Shown here piece after piece: positions 1 to 8,672 of a stretch of 32,388 bases of DNA. The DNA is from Bacteroidales bacterium. Lineage in GTDB: Bacteria > Bacteroidota > Bacteroidia > Bacteroidales > UBA932. The DNA lies in assembly GCA_024681565.1 (NCBI GenBank), contig JAILAO010000022.1, forward strand, positions 1-32,388, given 5' to 3'. Each line of letters starts with the position of its first letter. The stretch's first letter is position 1. The notes below the pieces were generated by a model. The model did no database searches. It was given only the letters and a program-made list of their open reading frames with translations, and was not told the origin of the DNA. The translations under genes and the position numbers were made by a program.

Positions 1-2525
1 AGGCGGTACTCCTGTACCGCGTCGGGGATTTCTATGAGACCTACTCGGACGACGCCGTCCTGGTCAGCAAGGTGCTCGGGCTCGTGCTCACCCGCCGTTC
101 CAACGGCGAGAAAGGAGACACCCCGATGGCCGGCTTCCCGCCCCACGCCATCGAAGCGTATCGGCAGAAGCTCGTCCGCGGCGGCTACAAGGTCGCCATC
201 TGCGACCAGCTCGAGGACCCGGCCCTGGTCAAGAACAAGCTCGTCAAGCGCGGCATCACGGAGATCCTCACCCCGGGCATCGCCTTCGGCGAAGGAATGC
301 TCGACCAGAAGGAGCACAACTACCTCGCAGGCCTGACTTTCGAAGGCCAGAGCTGCGGGGCGGCCTTTCTCGATGTGTCCACGGGCACCTTCCAGGTGGC
401 CCAGGGGAGCATCGAGTACATCGGCACCCTGCTGAGTTCGCTCCAGCCCAAAGAGCTGGTGGTCCAGCGCGAGGTGCTGCGCGCCGTCAAGGAACGTTTC
501 GGAGATTTCTACACCACGGGGCTCGACGAATGGGCTTTCGTGCAGGATGCCGCCGTGGAGCGGCTCTGCAAGCAGCTCCGGGTACAGAGCCTCAAGGGCT
601 TCGCCATCGACGGCTTCCCGCTCGCCATCTGTTCCGCCGGCGCCCTGCTGGTCTATCTGGCACAGACCCAGCACGCCGGACTCGGCAACATCTGCTCGAT
701 CGGACGCATCGACGAGGAGAAGTTCGTCTGGATGGACAAGTTCACCTTCCGCAACCTGGAGATTTTCCAGAGCAATGCCGGACGCGAGGGCGTCAGCCTG
801 GTCGATGTCATCGACCGCAGCTGCACCCCGATGGGCGCCCGCCTGCTCCGCCAGTGGCTCGCCATGCCGGTGATGGACCTCAAGGAACTGGAGGCCCGCT
901 ACGACGTCGTACAGTTCCTGCACGACAATGACGAACTGCTCGCCGGCCTGCAGGGGCACCTCTCCGAAATCGGTGACCTCGAACGCATCCTCTCCCGCGC
1001 CGCCAACGGCAAGATCCTCCCGCGGGAAGTCCGCCAGCTCGGCCGTTCGCTGAGCCGGATGACCCCGATCCGCGAGCTCTGCGGACAGACGGGCTGCACC
1101 GCCCTGGACAAGCTCGTCAAGGGCCTGCACAATACCGACAAACTCCTGGAACGCATTACCGCCACGCTTGCAGAAGACGCCTCCCAGCTGGGCCGGGGCG
1201 ATGTCATCGCCGCCGGGGTGGATCCACAGCTGGACGAACTGCGCGCCATCTCGCGCGGCGGCAAGGAGTATCTCCTGCAGATGCAGCAGCGGGAGAGCGA
1301 ACGCACCGGCATCTCTTCACTCAAGATCGGCTACAACAACGTCTTCGGCTATTACATCGAAGTGCGCAACACCTTCCGCGACAAGGTCCCGCCCGAATGG
1401 GTCCGCAAACAGACCCTCGTCTCGGCGGAACGCTATATCACCCAGGAACTGAAGGAATACGAGGAGAAAATCCTCGGCGCCGAGGCCTCCATCTACGAGA
1501 TCGAGAGCCGCCTGTTCGGCGGGCTTGTCGAAGCCGTCCAGAAATCGATCCGCGACATCCAGGACAACTGCCGCATCCTGGCCCGCCTGGATGTCCTGCA
1601 GGGCTTCGCGCAACAGGCCATCGACCGGAATTACTGCCGTCCGCAGATGGACAGGGGCTCGGTCCTGGACATCCAGGCGGGCCGCCATCCCGTCATCGAG
1701 ACCCTGATGCCCGTGGGCGAAGAATACGTCCCCAACGACATCCGCCTCGACAGCAAGGGCGAGCAGATCATCATCCTGACCGGCCCCAACATGGCCGGTA
1801 AATCGGCCCTCCTGCGCCAGACCGCCCTCATCGTGCTGCTCGCGCAGATCGGTTCCTTCGTCCCCGCGGCGTCGGCGCAGATCGGCTATTTCGACAAGAT
1901 CTTCACGCGCGTCGGCGCGACGGACAACATCTCCCGCGGCGAGTCCACCTTCATGGTGGAGATGCTCGAGACCGCCATGATCATGCACAACCTCAGCGCC
2001 CGTTCGCTGGTGCTGCTGGACGAGATCGGGCGCGGTACGTCCACCTACGACGGCATGTCCATCGCCCGCGCCCTCGTGGAGTATCTCCACCGGCACGGCC
2101 AGGGAGCCAAGACCCTTTTCGCCACGCACTACCATGAGCTCAACGACCTGGAAGAGCAGTATCCCCGCGTCAAGAACTACCACATCGCCGTCAAGGAAGA
2201 GGGCAAGAACGTCATCTTCCTCCGGAAACTCATGCCCGGCGGCGTCGCGCACAGCTTCGGTATCCACGTAGCGCGCCTGGCCGGCATGCCCCGCGAAGTC
2301 ATCGAGTCCGCGGAGAAGACGCTGCGCGACCTGGAGCGGCGCGAAAAACACGCCAGCGCGATGGCGATGGAAGACGACGGCTCCGTCCAGCTCTCTTTCT
2401 TCCAGCTGGACGACCCCACGCTTTCCTCCATCAAGGACAAACTCGAATCCGCCGACCTCAACAACATGACGCCGCTGCAGGCTTTCGACCTGCTGCGCTC
2501 GCTCAAGGGCGAACTCGGGCTGTAA
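1..2525 (+). CDS. mutS: DNA mismatch repair ATPase MutS (5' partial)
   Basis: MutS recognises base mismatches and small loops and recruits MutL to start repair. The reading frame is open from base 3 at the window edge, so the true start lies outside. Judging by family members about 20-25 N-terminal residues are missing. The mismatch-reading Phe-x-Glu motif is present as GDFYE (bases 24-38). The P-loop GPNMAGKS is at bases 1782-1805, followed by the Walker B/signature region LLDEIGRGTSTYDG and the FATHYHEL switch. Near the C-terminus QLSFFQL looks like a sliding-clamp binding motif, followed by a short helical tail. About 840 residues are visible, normal for MutS. It is convergent with a transporter gene whose stop lies only 6 nt away, so no separate terminator fits between them. 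The internal GTG at 72 is not the start, because conserved sequence continues upstream of it. Confidence 0.98.
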   Translation, partial: AVLLYRVGDFYETYSDDAVLVSKVLGLVLTRRSNGEKGDTPMAGFPPHAIEAYRQKLVRGGYKVAICDQLEDPALVKNKLVKRGITEILTPGIAFGEGMLDQKEHNYLAGLTFEGQSCGAAFLDVSTGTFQVAQGSIEYIGTLLSSLQPKELVVQREVLRAVKERFGDFYTTGLDEWAFVQDAAVERLCKQLRVQSLKGFAIDGFPLAICSAGALLVYLAQTQHAGLGNICSIGRIDEEKFVWMDKFTFRNLEIFQSNAGREGVSLVDVIDRSCTPMGARLLRQWLAMPVMDLKELEARYDVVQFLHDNDELLAGLQGHLSEIGDLERILSRAANGKILPREVRQLGRSLSRMTPIRELCGQTGCTALDKLVKGLHNTDKLLERITATLAEDASQLGRGDVIAAGVDPQLDELRAISRGGKEYLLQMQQRESERTGISSLKIGYNNVFGYYIEVRNTFRDKVPPEWVRKQTLVSAERYITQELKEYEEKILGAEASIYEIESRLFGGLVEAVQKSIRDIQDNCRILARLDVLQGFAQQAIDRNYCRPQMDRGSVLDIQAGRHPVIETLMPVGEEYVPNDIRLDSKGEQIIILTGPNMAGKSALLRQTALIVLLAQIGSFVPAASAQIGYFDKIFTRVGATDNISRGESTFMVEMLETAMIMHNLSARSLVLLDEIGRGTSTYDGMSIARALVEYLHRHGQGAKTLFATHYHELNDLEEQYPRVKNYHIAVKEEGKNVIFLRKLMPGGVAHSFGIHVARLAGMPREVIESAEKTLRDLERREKHASAMAMEDDGSVQLSFFQLDDPTLSSIKDKLESADLNNMTPLQAFDLLRSLKGELGL

Positions 2526-2531
2526 TGCCCC

Positions 2532-3896
2532 TTAGGCGAAGAAGTTGGTGAAGAAGATGATGACGATGGCGACGGGGGCGATGTAGCGCAGCAGGAACCA
2601 GAAGGCATCGAATACGATGCAGTTGAAGCGGACCGTGCCGCCGCAGGTAAATTCGTCCCGCACGGCGGTCTTGTCCATCTTCCAGCCCACGAACAGCACG
2701 AACAGCAGTCCGCCGAAGGTCATCAGGAAGTTGGAAATCAGCATGTCGCAGAAGCTGAAGATCGACAGGCCAAAGATCTTGGTCTCCGCAAGCGGACCGA
2801 AGGACAGGGAGCAGAGGGCCCCGAGGGTCCAGGTCCCGACAAAGATCAGTACCGTCGCCTTGTGCCGCGACATCCCCCGCTGCTCCACCAGATAGGCCAC
2901 GCCCACCTCATACATCGAAATCGCTGAAGTGAACGCGGCGAACACGATGGTCACAAAGAAAATCACGGCCACCACGGCGCTGAGCACGGGAGCCCCGACT
3001 CCCATCTTGGCAAAAATAAACGGCAGCGTCTCGAAGATCAGGCCCGGACCGGCGCCCGGCTCGATCCCGGCGGCGAACACCGCCGGCATGATGGCGAAGC
3101 CCGCGATCAGCGCGAACATCAGGTCAAAGCCGATGGTCCCGAGACCCGTGGCCAGGATATTCTCTTCCTTGCGGATATACGAAGCATAGGTCAGGATGGT
3201 CCCGACGCCGAGGGACAAGGAGAAAAAGCTCTGCCCCATCGCCGCCGCGACGCCCGAGGGCGTGATCTTGCTGAAATCCGGCCGGACCAGGTAATCCACG
3301 CCGGCCGAGGCGCCCGGCAGGCTGAGCGAATACACCATGATCAGCACGATGAGCACAAACAGCAGCGGCATCGTGACCTTGTTGAACTTCTCGATGCCGG
3401 ACTTCACGCCGGCGGACACGATCACGGCGCAGCCGAACAGGAAGAGCGTATGGCAGAGCAGCGGCCGCCAGGGCTCCGAGATGAAGGTGCCGTAGGCCGA
3501 GGTCACGGTTCCAATCTCACTGGCATGAAAACCGCTCGTGACCGACTGCCAGAGATATCCCAGGGACCAGCCGCCCACGACGCTGTAGTAGGACAGGAGG
3601 ATCAGCGGGGAGACCACGGTCAGCAGCCCCAGCCATTTCCACTTCGTCCCGGGAGCCAGCTGCTCCATCGCCCCGAAGGTCCCGGAATGCGTCCGGTGTC
3701 CGATGATGGCTTCGGCCAGGAAAATCGGCAGGGACAGGAACAGGCAGGCAGCCAGATAGATGATGATGAACGCCGCCCCGCCCGTCTGGCCGACCATATA
3801 GGGGAAGCGCCAGATGTTGCCCAGGCCGATCGCAGAGCCCGCCAGGGCCAGGATGGCGGCGGTCCGTCCGCCGAAATGTTCACGCCCCACAGCCAT
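2532..3896 (-). CDS. NSS-family sodium-dependent symporter (copy 1, downstream)
   Basis: This is a 454-residue inner-membrane transporter of the neurotransmitter:sodium symporter family (SNF, TC 2.A.22), which couples uptake of amino acids or related solutes to sodium. TM1 carries the family signature GSAIGLGNIWRFPYM with the Asn and Arg that line the LeuT sodium site and gate. An unwound TM6 motif (SLSLGVGTILTYASY) and a TM8-like TSAISMYEVGVAYL segment are also present. About 11-12 hydrophobic segments are visible. The substrate cannot be read from the sequence. The start lies 3 nt after the TAG stop of a second, very similar NSS gene, so the two are almost certainly co-transcribed. The stop is 6 nt from the convergent mutS stop. 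A 66-nt stretch (3033-3098) is identical to the paralogue at 4401-4466. Confidence 0.95.
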   Translation of the reverse strand: MAVGREHFGGRTAAILALAGSAIGLGNIWRFPYMVGQTGGAAFIIIYLAACLFLSLPIFLAEAIIGHRTHSGTFGAMEQLAPGTKWKWLGLLTVVSPLILLSYYSVVGGWSLGYLWQSVTSGFHASEIGTVTSAYGTFISEPWRPLLCHTLFLFGCAVIVSAGVKSGIEKFNKVTMPLLFVLIVLIMVYSLSLPGASAGVDYLVRPDFSKITPSGVAAAMGQSFFSLSLGVGTILTYASYIRKEENILATGLGTIGFDLMFALIAGFAIMPAVFAAGIEPGAGPGLIFETLPFIFAKMGVGAPVLSAVVAVIFFVTIVFAAFTSAISMYEVGVAYLVEQRGMSRHKATVLIFVGTWTLGALCSLSFGPLAETKIFGLSIFSFCDMLISNFLMTFGGLLFVLFVGWKMDKTAVRDEFTCGGTVRFNCIVFDAFWFLLRYIAPVAIVIIFFTNFFA

Positions 3897-3899
3897 AGG

Positions 3900-5267
3900 C
3901 TACAACATGAAATTCGTAAAGAAGATGATGACGACGGCAATCGGCGCCACCCACTTGATCAGGAAATAGACGACCGGGAAAAGCCGTTCGTTGAACGGAA
4001 GCCGCCCGCCGTTGGTAAACTCGTCGTGCACCACCCGCCGCGGCAGGACCCAGCCGACGAAGATCACGGCCAGCAGGGCCATCAACAGCAGCAGGATATT
4101 GGAGCAGACCCAGTCGAAAAGATCGAAGACGGTCATCCCGGCGACCTTCATCTCCGCGAGCGGTCCGAAAGACAGGGAGCACAGGACTCCGAAGCTGCCG
4201 CAGATCAGGAAAAGCACCAGGCAGGCCCGGCCGCGGGACATCCCCGCCCGCTCGACCAGGAACGACACGCCCACCTCTACCAGCGAGATGATCGACGTCA
4301 TCGCAGCCACGATGATGGCCAGGAAAAAGAGGATGGCCACCACGGAGCTCACCACCGGCAGCGTCGTGCCCATCTTGGAGAACACATAGGGAATGCTCTG
4401 GAAGATCAGGCCCGGACCGGCGCCCGGCTCGATCCCGGCGGCGAACACCGCCGGCATGATGGCGAATCCGGCCAGGATGGCGAACATCAGGTCGGACACG
4501 GCCGTACCCGTACTCGTCGCCAGGATGTTCTCTTTCTTGCTGACATAGGAACCGTAGGTAATGATGGCCCCCATGCCCAGCGAAAGCGAGTAAAAACTCT
4601 GTCCCATCGCATAGGCAAAGGTCCGCGGCGTCAGCTCGCTCCAGTCCGGATGCAGCAGATACCGGACGCCGTCGCCCGCACCGGGCAGGCTGACGGAATA
4701 GGTCAGGATCATGATGATCAGCACGAACAGGACCGGAAGGGAAATCTTGCTGAACTTCTCGATCCCGGACTTGACGCCGCCCGCGACCACCGCCACGGTC
4801 ACACCCAGGAAAAGCAGGTGCATGATGACCGGCGTCCAGGTCGAAGAGACGAAGGCCCCGAAGAAACCGCTGGCCTCGTCCGGTTCCATCTGCACGAAGG
4901 CCAGGCCGCAGGACTTGATGAAATACTCCACGGACCAGCCGCCGATGACGCTGTAGTAGCAGGCGATCAGGGTCGGGATGAGGATGGTCAGATAACCGGC
5001 GGCCTTCCAGAAGGGATGCTGGCGCGACAGGCGCGCAAAGGCGTCGCGGGAATTGGTGTGGCTCCGCCGCCCGATCATCACTTCGGCCAGGAAAACCGGC
5101 AGCGAGATCAGCAGCGTCGCGAAGATATAGACAAAGACAAATGCGGCCCCACCGTGCTCTCCCACCATATAGGGGAAACGCCAGATGTTGCCCAAGCCGA
5201 TGGCGGAACCCGCCATCGCCAGGATGACAGCCAGACGGCCGCCGAATTTTTCGCGTTTGTCTGCCAT
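3900..5267 (-). CDS. NSS-family sodium-dependent symporter (copy 2, upstream)
   Basis: A 455-residue membrane transporter of the neurotransmitter:sodium symporter family and a tandem paralogue of the next gene downstream. The N-terminus (FGGRLAVILAMAGSAIGLG, then NIWRFPYM) matches TM1 of the family, with the conserved GLGN Asn and the RFP motif. TM6 (SLSLGMGAIITYGSY) and TM8 (TSIISLVEVGVSFLVE) motifs are also intact. Both proteins end in a nearly identical hydrophobic helix (APIAVVIIFFTNF). Substrate is unknown; amino-acid uptake is the usual family role. The gene follows folA by 39 nt, a gap that holds a perfect stem-loop (5286-5302). No TAnnTTTG promoter is visible there, so read-through from folA is plausible. 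Both copies look intact and likely functional. Confidence 0.95.
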   Translation of the reverse strand: MADKREKFGGRLAVILAMAGSAIGLGNIWRFPYMVGEHGGAAFVFVYIFATLLISLPVFLAEVMIGRRSHTNSRDAFARLSRQHPFWKAAGYLTILIPTLIACYYSVIGGWSVEYFIKSCGLAFVQMEPDEASGFFGAFVSSTWTPVIMHLLFLGVTVAVVAGGVKSGIEKFSKISLPVLFVLIIMILTYSVSLPGAGDGVRYLLHPDWSELTPRTFAYAMGQSFYSLSLGMGAIITYGSYVSKKENILATSTGTAVSDLMFAILAGFAIMPAVFAAGIEPGAGPGLIFQSIPYVFSKMGTTLPVVSSVVAILFFLAIIVAAMTSIISLVEVGVSFLVERAGMSRGRACLVLFLICGSFGVLCSLSFGPLAEMKVAGMTVFDLFDWVCSNILLLLMALLAVIFVGWVLPRRVVHDEFTNGGRLPFNERLFPVVYFLIKWVAPIAVVIIFFTNFML

Positions 5268-5285
5268 GATCTAACTAACCGTTTG

Positions 5286-5302
5286 CGGACAGAAACTGTC
5301 CG
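5286..5302 (-). other. Perfect stem-loop between folA and the NSS genes
   Basis: In the transcribed (minus) strand CGGACAG, TTT and CTGTCCG form a 7-bp perfect stem with a 3-nt loop. No U-tract follows, so it is not a classical intrinsic terminator. It could be an RNA processing or stability element or an operator. It lies between the folA stop and the first NSS start, about 18 nt before the ATG. Confidence 0.6.
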
Positions 5303-5306
5303 GGAC

Positions 5307-5795
5307 CTAGCGTCTGACGTAGGTCACAAATTCATAAGAAAGACCGGACTCCGGGTCTGTCTCAACGCCGGAACGGGACTCGACAGCCCAAATATCGGAA
5401 TTTATTTCCGGAAAATAAGCATCCGCGTCCGGAATTGTCGCATGGATGTGCGTAATATAAAGCCGGTCCATCGTGTCGATGACCGCCCTGTACACCGACG
5501 CGCCGCCGATGACGAAGCAGCGCGGCGCCGGTTCGGCCGCCTCGTATGCGGCTGCCATCGTAGCCACGCAGGTGACCCCCTCGATGGGGGTCTTCCTGCG
5601 CGTCAGGACGATGTTGCGGCGGCCCGGCAGCGGGCGTCCGATGGACTCGAAGGTCGTGCGGCCCATGATCATGGGGCAGCCCATCGTGACCCGCTTGAAA
5701 TACTGCAGGTCCGCCCGCAGGTGCCAGGGCATGGTCCCGCCCCGGCCGATGGCGCGGTTGTCGGAGACCGCGACGATGAGGCATTTCTCCATCAT
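5307..5795 (-). CDS. folA: Dihydrofolate reductase
   Basis: This enzyme reduces dihydrofolate to tetrahydrofolate with NADPH, regenerating the cofactor oxidised by thymidylate synthase. The protein is 162 residues, normal for bacterial DHFR. Visible motifs are IVAVSDNRAIGRGG, then MPWHLRADLQYFKR with the catalytic Asp29 equivalent to E. coli Asp27, the MIMGRTTFESIGRPLPGR cofactor-binding segment, and VIGGASVYR. I chose the first ATG of the MMEKCLIV pair because it overlaps the thyA stop as ATGA, a usual sign of translational coupling; the second ATG (5792) would also work. A much longer in-frame opening upstream is only antiparallel-free read-through of thyA in another frame and was not used. 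The thyA-folA order fits joint thymidylate and folate supply. Confidence 0.96.
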   Translation of the reverse strand: MMEKCLIVAVSDNRAIGRGGTMPWHLRADLQYFKRVTMGCPMIMGRTTFESIGRPLPGRRNIVLTRRKTPIEGVTCVATMAAAYEAAEPAPRCFVIGGASVYRAVIDTMDRLYITHIHATIPDADAYFPEINSDIWAVESRSGVETDPESGLSYEFVTYVRR

Positions 5796-6586
5796 ACCGC
5801 CACCGGAGCTTTGATGGCCGGCCAGGGATCGTACCCCTCCAGGGAGAAGTCGTCGTAGGTGAAGTCGAAGACGCTTTTCACCTCCGGATTGAGTTTCATC
5901 ACCGGCAGGGCGCGCGGCTCCCGGGAGAGCTGTTCGCGGACCTGGTCGAAATGGTTGAGGTAGATGTGCGTATCGCCCGTCGTGTGGATGAAGTCGCCGG
6001 GCTGCAGGCCGCAGCTCTGTGCGATCATCATCGTCAGCAGGGCGTAGGAAGCGATGTTGAACGGGACACCGAGGAAGGTATCCGCGCTCCGCTGGTAGAG
6101 CTGGCAGGACAGCCGGCCCTCCGCCACATAGAACTGGAACAGGCAGTGGCAGGGAGGCAGGGCCATGCGGTCCACCTCGCCCGGATTCCAGGCGCTGACG
6201 AGCAGCCGGCGGGAATCCGGATTGCGGCGGATCTGGTCGATGACCTGCGAGAGCTGGTCGATGCTCCGCCCGTCGGGGGCCGGCCAGCTGCGCCACTGGT
6301 GCCCGTAAACCGGACCCAGGTCGCCGTTCTCGTCGGCCCACTCGTCCCAGATGGTGACTTTGTGGTCCTGGAGATACTTGACGTTGGTGTCTCCGCTGAT
6401 GAACCAGAGCAGCTCGTAGATGATGGACTTCAGATGGACCTTCTTGGTGGTCAGCAACGGGAAACCGGCGGACAGGTCAAAGCGCATCTGGTGTCCGAAG
6501 ATGCTCTTGGTGCCCACGCCGGTACGGTCGTGCTTGACCACACCGTGGTCCATGATCTCCTGCAAAAGGTCGAGATACTGCTTCAT
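5792..6586 (-). CDS. thyA: Thymidylate synthase
   Basis: Converts dUMP to dTMP using methylene-tetrahydrofolate and yields dihydrofolate, the substrate of the next gene, folA. Starting at the ATG at 6586 the protein is 264 residues, the same length as E. coli ThyA. The catalytic Cys falls at residue 146 in LPPCHCLFQFYV, again as in E. coli. Other motifs are DRTGVGT near the N-terminus, RRLLVSAWNP, QRSADTFLGVPFNIASYALL and HIYLNH. The start codon overlaps the galM stop (TAATG) and the stop overlaps the folA start (ATGA), so the three genes should be translated from one message. A longer in-frame extension to 6838 lies within galM and has no conserved sequence. Confidence 0.98.
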   Translation of the reverse strand: MKQYLDLLQEIMDHGVVKHDRTGVGTKSIFGHQMRFDLSAGFPLLTTKKVHLKSIIYELLWFISGDTNVKYLQDHKVTIWDEWADENGDLGPVYGHQWRSWPAPDGRSIDQLSQVIDQIRRNPDSRRLLVSAWNPGEVDRMALPPCHCLFQFYVAEGRLSCQLYQRSADTFLGVPFNIASYALLTMMIAQSCGLQPGDFIHTTGDTHIYLNHFDQVREQLSREPRALPVMKLNPEVKSVFDFTYDDFSLEGYDPWPAIKAPVAV

Positions 6587-7632
6587 TACTTCTTGACGCC
6601 GAAGGCGAAAATGATGGCTTCGTGGAAGACCTTGCCGGGCTTCAGGACCGTGGTCGGATAATCGGGATGGTTGGGGCTGTCGGGATAATGCTCGCACTCC
6701 ATCGCCACGGCGCAGTAGTCGTGATAGATCCGGCCGCGCTTGCCGGCCGGGCAGCCGTCGATCCAGTTGCCGGTGTAGATGTGGATACCGGGCTGGGTGG
6801 TGAACACCTTGAGCGTACGGCCGCTGCGGTTGGACCACAGTTCCGCGGCCTCCTGGAGCTGGCCCTTGCGGTAGCCGTCGATCAGGAAGCAGCCGTCATA
6901 GCCCTTGGCATACTTCAGGGCCGGGAAATCCTTCTTGATGTCACGGCCGAGGGTCTTCGGATTGAGGAAGTCCATCGGTGTCCCGGCTACGGGCTCGGAC
7001 TCGCCCAGCGGGATGAGTCCCTCGTCCGTCGGCAGGTACTCGGAGCAGTTCAGCTTCAGGAAATGCTGCAGGGCGGAACCGCCGCCGTTGAGGTTGAAAT
7101 AGGCATGGTTGGTCAGGTTGACCACGGTATCGGCATCGGTCTTGGCGCTGAAGGTGAGCCGGAGCTCGTTCTCCTCGCTCCACTCGTAGCGCGCCACGAC
7201 GACCATGTTGCCGGGATAACCCATTTCGCCGTCGGCGGAGACATATTTGAACTCCACGCCGCCCTTGCGCTTGCGGGAATCCCAGACCTGGTTCTGGAAG
7301 CCCTGGGGACCGCCGTGCAGGTGGTTGGGTCCGTTGTTGACCGGCAGGGTATATTCCTTGCCGTTCAGGGTAAACTTGCCCTTGGCGATGCGGTTGGCGT
7401 AGCGGCCGGGGACCTTGCCGGCGCAGGGGCCGTCGCCGAAATAGCTTTCGGCCTTGCCGTAACCGAGCACGACGTCGGCCAGTTTGCCGTTCTTGTCCGG
7501 GACATTGATGCCGACAATGGCAGCACCGACGCTGCCCAGCACCACGGAGGCGCCGCTGGCGTTTGTCAGGGTGTACTTGTAGATGGGCTTGCCTTCGGGG
7601 GTCCTGCCCCACAGTTTTCTCTTGATTGACAT
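6586..7632 (-). CDS. galM: Aldose 1-epimerase (mutarotase)
   Basis: Interconverts alpha and beta anomers of aldoses such as galactose. The protein is 348 residues from MSIKRKLW. Family signatures are NGPNHLHGGPQGFQNQVW, the NLTNHAYFNLNG motif with catalytic His176, IHIYTGNWIDG, and the C-terminal MECEHYPDSPNHPDY block with catalytic Glu312. I chose the ATG at 7632 because it sits 4 nt after the stop of the upstream lipoprotein gene. An alternative start at 7680 would overlap that gene with unconserved sequence. No signal peptide is visible, so it is probably cytoplasmic. The stop overlaps the thyA start (TAATG). Its place beside folate genes rather than sugar genes is unusual, but the gene itself looks ordinary. 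Confidence 0.96.
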   Translation of the reverse strand: MSIKRKLWGRTPEGKPIYKYTLTNASGASVVLGSVGAAIVGINVPDKNGKLADVVLGYGKAESYFGDGPCAGKVPGRYANRIAKGKFTLNGKEYTLPVNNGPNHLHGGPQGFQNQVWDSRKRKGGVEFKYVSADGEMGYPGNMVVVARYEWSEENELRLTFSAKTDADTVVNLTNHAYFNLNGGGSALQHFLKLNCSEYLPTDEGLIPLGESEPVAGTPMDFLNPKTLGRDIKKDFPALKYAKGYDGCFLIDGYRKGQLQEAAELWSNRSGRTLKVFTTQPGIHIYTGNWIDGCPAGKRGRIYHDYCAVAMECEHYPDSPNHPDYPTTVLKPGKVFHEAIIFAFGVKK

Positions 7633-7636
7633 AGTA

Positions 7637-8611
7637 TTATTGATTACGTTGATTCTGCAGATAGGAAATGACCTTTTCAACCGGAGCGTCTTTCATCAGG
7701 ACGCGCTTGTCGCGGTCCAGCAGGTAGAGCGAGGGGATCGCACGGACGTTGTAGATCCGGTCGGAGCGGACGAGCCCGTCGGGATCGTAGCCGCAGAGCC
7801 AGTTGCGCGGGTAGTTGGGTTCGTACTCGCGCCATTTGTCGATCTCCTCGTCGATATAGACGTTGACGACCGCCAGGGAGCCGTCGGCGATCCGCCCGTC
7901 GATGCCCGGGACCGCCAGCAGGTCATGGATGATGTCCAGGCAGGCGTAGCAGCCGGGGTTGCTGAAGAAGAGCAGGGTCGTACCCGCCCGGACATCGTGC
8001 AGGCGGCGCGTCCGGCCGCGGGCATCCGTGAAACGGAAGTCCGGGGCCACGGAGCCGACCGGGGCCAGGGCACACATCCGGCTTTCGTATTCATAGCCGG
8101 GACGGGCTTCCTCCCGGGTGTACGGAGATACGGCAAGTCCCTGTACATAGGGAAGGTACAGGTCCTCGTTGCGCACCGGGGAATTGGGATCATAGAGGTA
8201 GCGCGACACGATCTCCGCCATCAGCAGGAAGACGTGCGAGGCCGTGTCGGCGGCCTGCCGGGCCTCCACCTGGGAGAAGAAATGCCGCATCTTCCGCTGG
8301 GCCTGCGGGAGGGGCAGCTGCGAGAGCACTTCGGCAAAGGTGGCCACCTGCCCTTCTACCTCGGCATGGGAGACGCCCAGCACGGCACCCGTGTCGCAAA
8401 GTCCGTCTCCGGCGAGGAACTTGTCCCAATAATGGTCCAGCAGATAATCCCGGCGTTCCTCCGGATCGGTATAGACCGCGGGGATGTCCGGAAGGGGGAA
8501 GGGGCGCAGTTGCCGCGCCGCCGGCTGTGGCTGTCCGGCGCCTCCCTGACGGCACGCCGGAAGCACCAGCGCCGCCAGCAACAGAAACGATATGATCCTG
8601 ACTGTCTTCAT
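7637..8611 (-). CDS. DUF5106-like / thioredoxin-like lipoprotein
   Basis: A 324-residue predicted lipoprotein. From the ATG at 8611 it has a signal peptide ending in a lipobox, LVLPAC. Residues about 40-185 form a helical region resembling the Bacteroidota DUF5106 domain often found before thioredoxin folds. From about residue 190 there is a thioredoxin-like domain (APVGSVAPDFRFTD, TTLLFFSNPGCYAC) with a redox-type Cys221-Tyr-Ala-Cys224 pair, and a likely cis-Pro region (VRAIPSLYLLD). Such proteins usually act in periplasmic thiol-disulfide chemistry; the partner is unknown. It is the first gene of a leftward run leading to galM, thyA and folA, and is divergent from the peptidase/barrel gene. 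The domain name rests on recall of the family architecture, while the CxxC thioredoxin fold is clear. Confidence 0.85.
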   Translation of the reverse strand: MKTVRIISFLLLAALVLPACRQGGAGQPQPAARQLRPFPLPDIPAVYTDPEERRDYLLDHYWDKFLAGDGLCDTGAVLGVSHAEVEGQVATFAEVLSQLPLPQAQRKMRHFFSQVEARQAADTASHVFLLMAEIVSRYLYDPNSPVRNEDLYLPYVQGLAVSPYTREEARPGYEYESRMCALAPVGSVAPDFRFTDARGRTRRLHDVRAGTTLLFFSNPGCYACLDIIHDLLAVPGIDGRIADGSLAVVNVYIDEEIDKWREYEPNYPRNWLCGYDPDGLVRSDRIYNVRAIPSLYLLDRDKRVLMKDAPVEKVISYLQNQRNQ

Positions 8612-8637
8612 CCGAACCTTAAAGATAGTAAAATTGC

Positions 8638-8667
8638 TTGAAAACTTAACGAGTTTCATTACTTTTG
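8638..8667 (+). promoter_or_regulatory. Bacteroidota-type promoter for the peptidase/barrel gene
   Basis: TACTTTTG (8660-8667) matches the TAnnTTTG -7 element, and TTG (8638-8640) lies 19 nt upstream as a -33 element. The ATG begins only 5 nt after the -7 box, so transcription would start at or almost at the start codon, giving a leaderless or nearly leaderless mRNA. The 61-bp divergent region 8612-8672 holds nothing else obvious. A weaker TATCTTTA on the minus strand may serve the lipoprotein gene. Confidence 0.6.
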
Positions 8668-8672
8668 CAAAT

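Noticed and set aside
3450..5858. About 800-codon open frame on the plus strand
   Set aside because: It runs antisense through two NSS genes and folA, is His/Arg/Asp/Gln rich without motifs, and is explained by GC-rich codon bias of the real genes.
6587..6838. N-terminal extension of thyA
   Set aside because: Sequence is unconserved, lies inside galM, and the 6586 ATG gives the exact 264-residue family length with Cys146.
7633..7680. Longer galM start giving MKRSFPICR
   Set aside because: It overlaps the end of the upstream lipoprotein gene and adds no conserved sequence; the 7632 ATG sits 4 nt after that stop.
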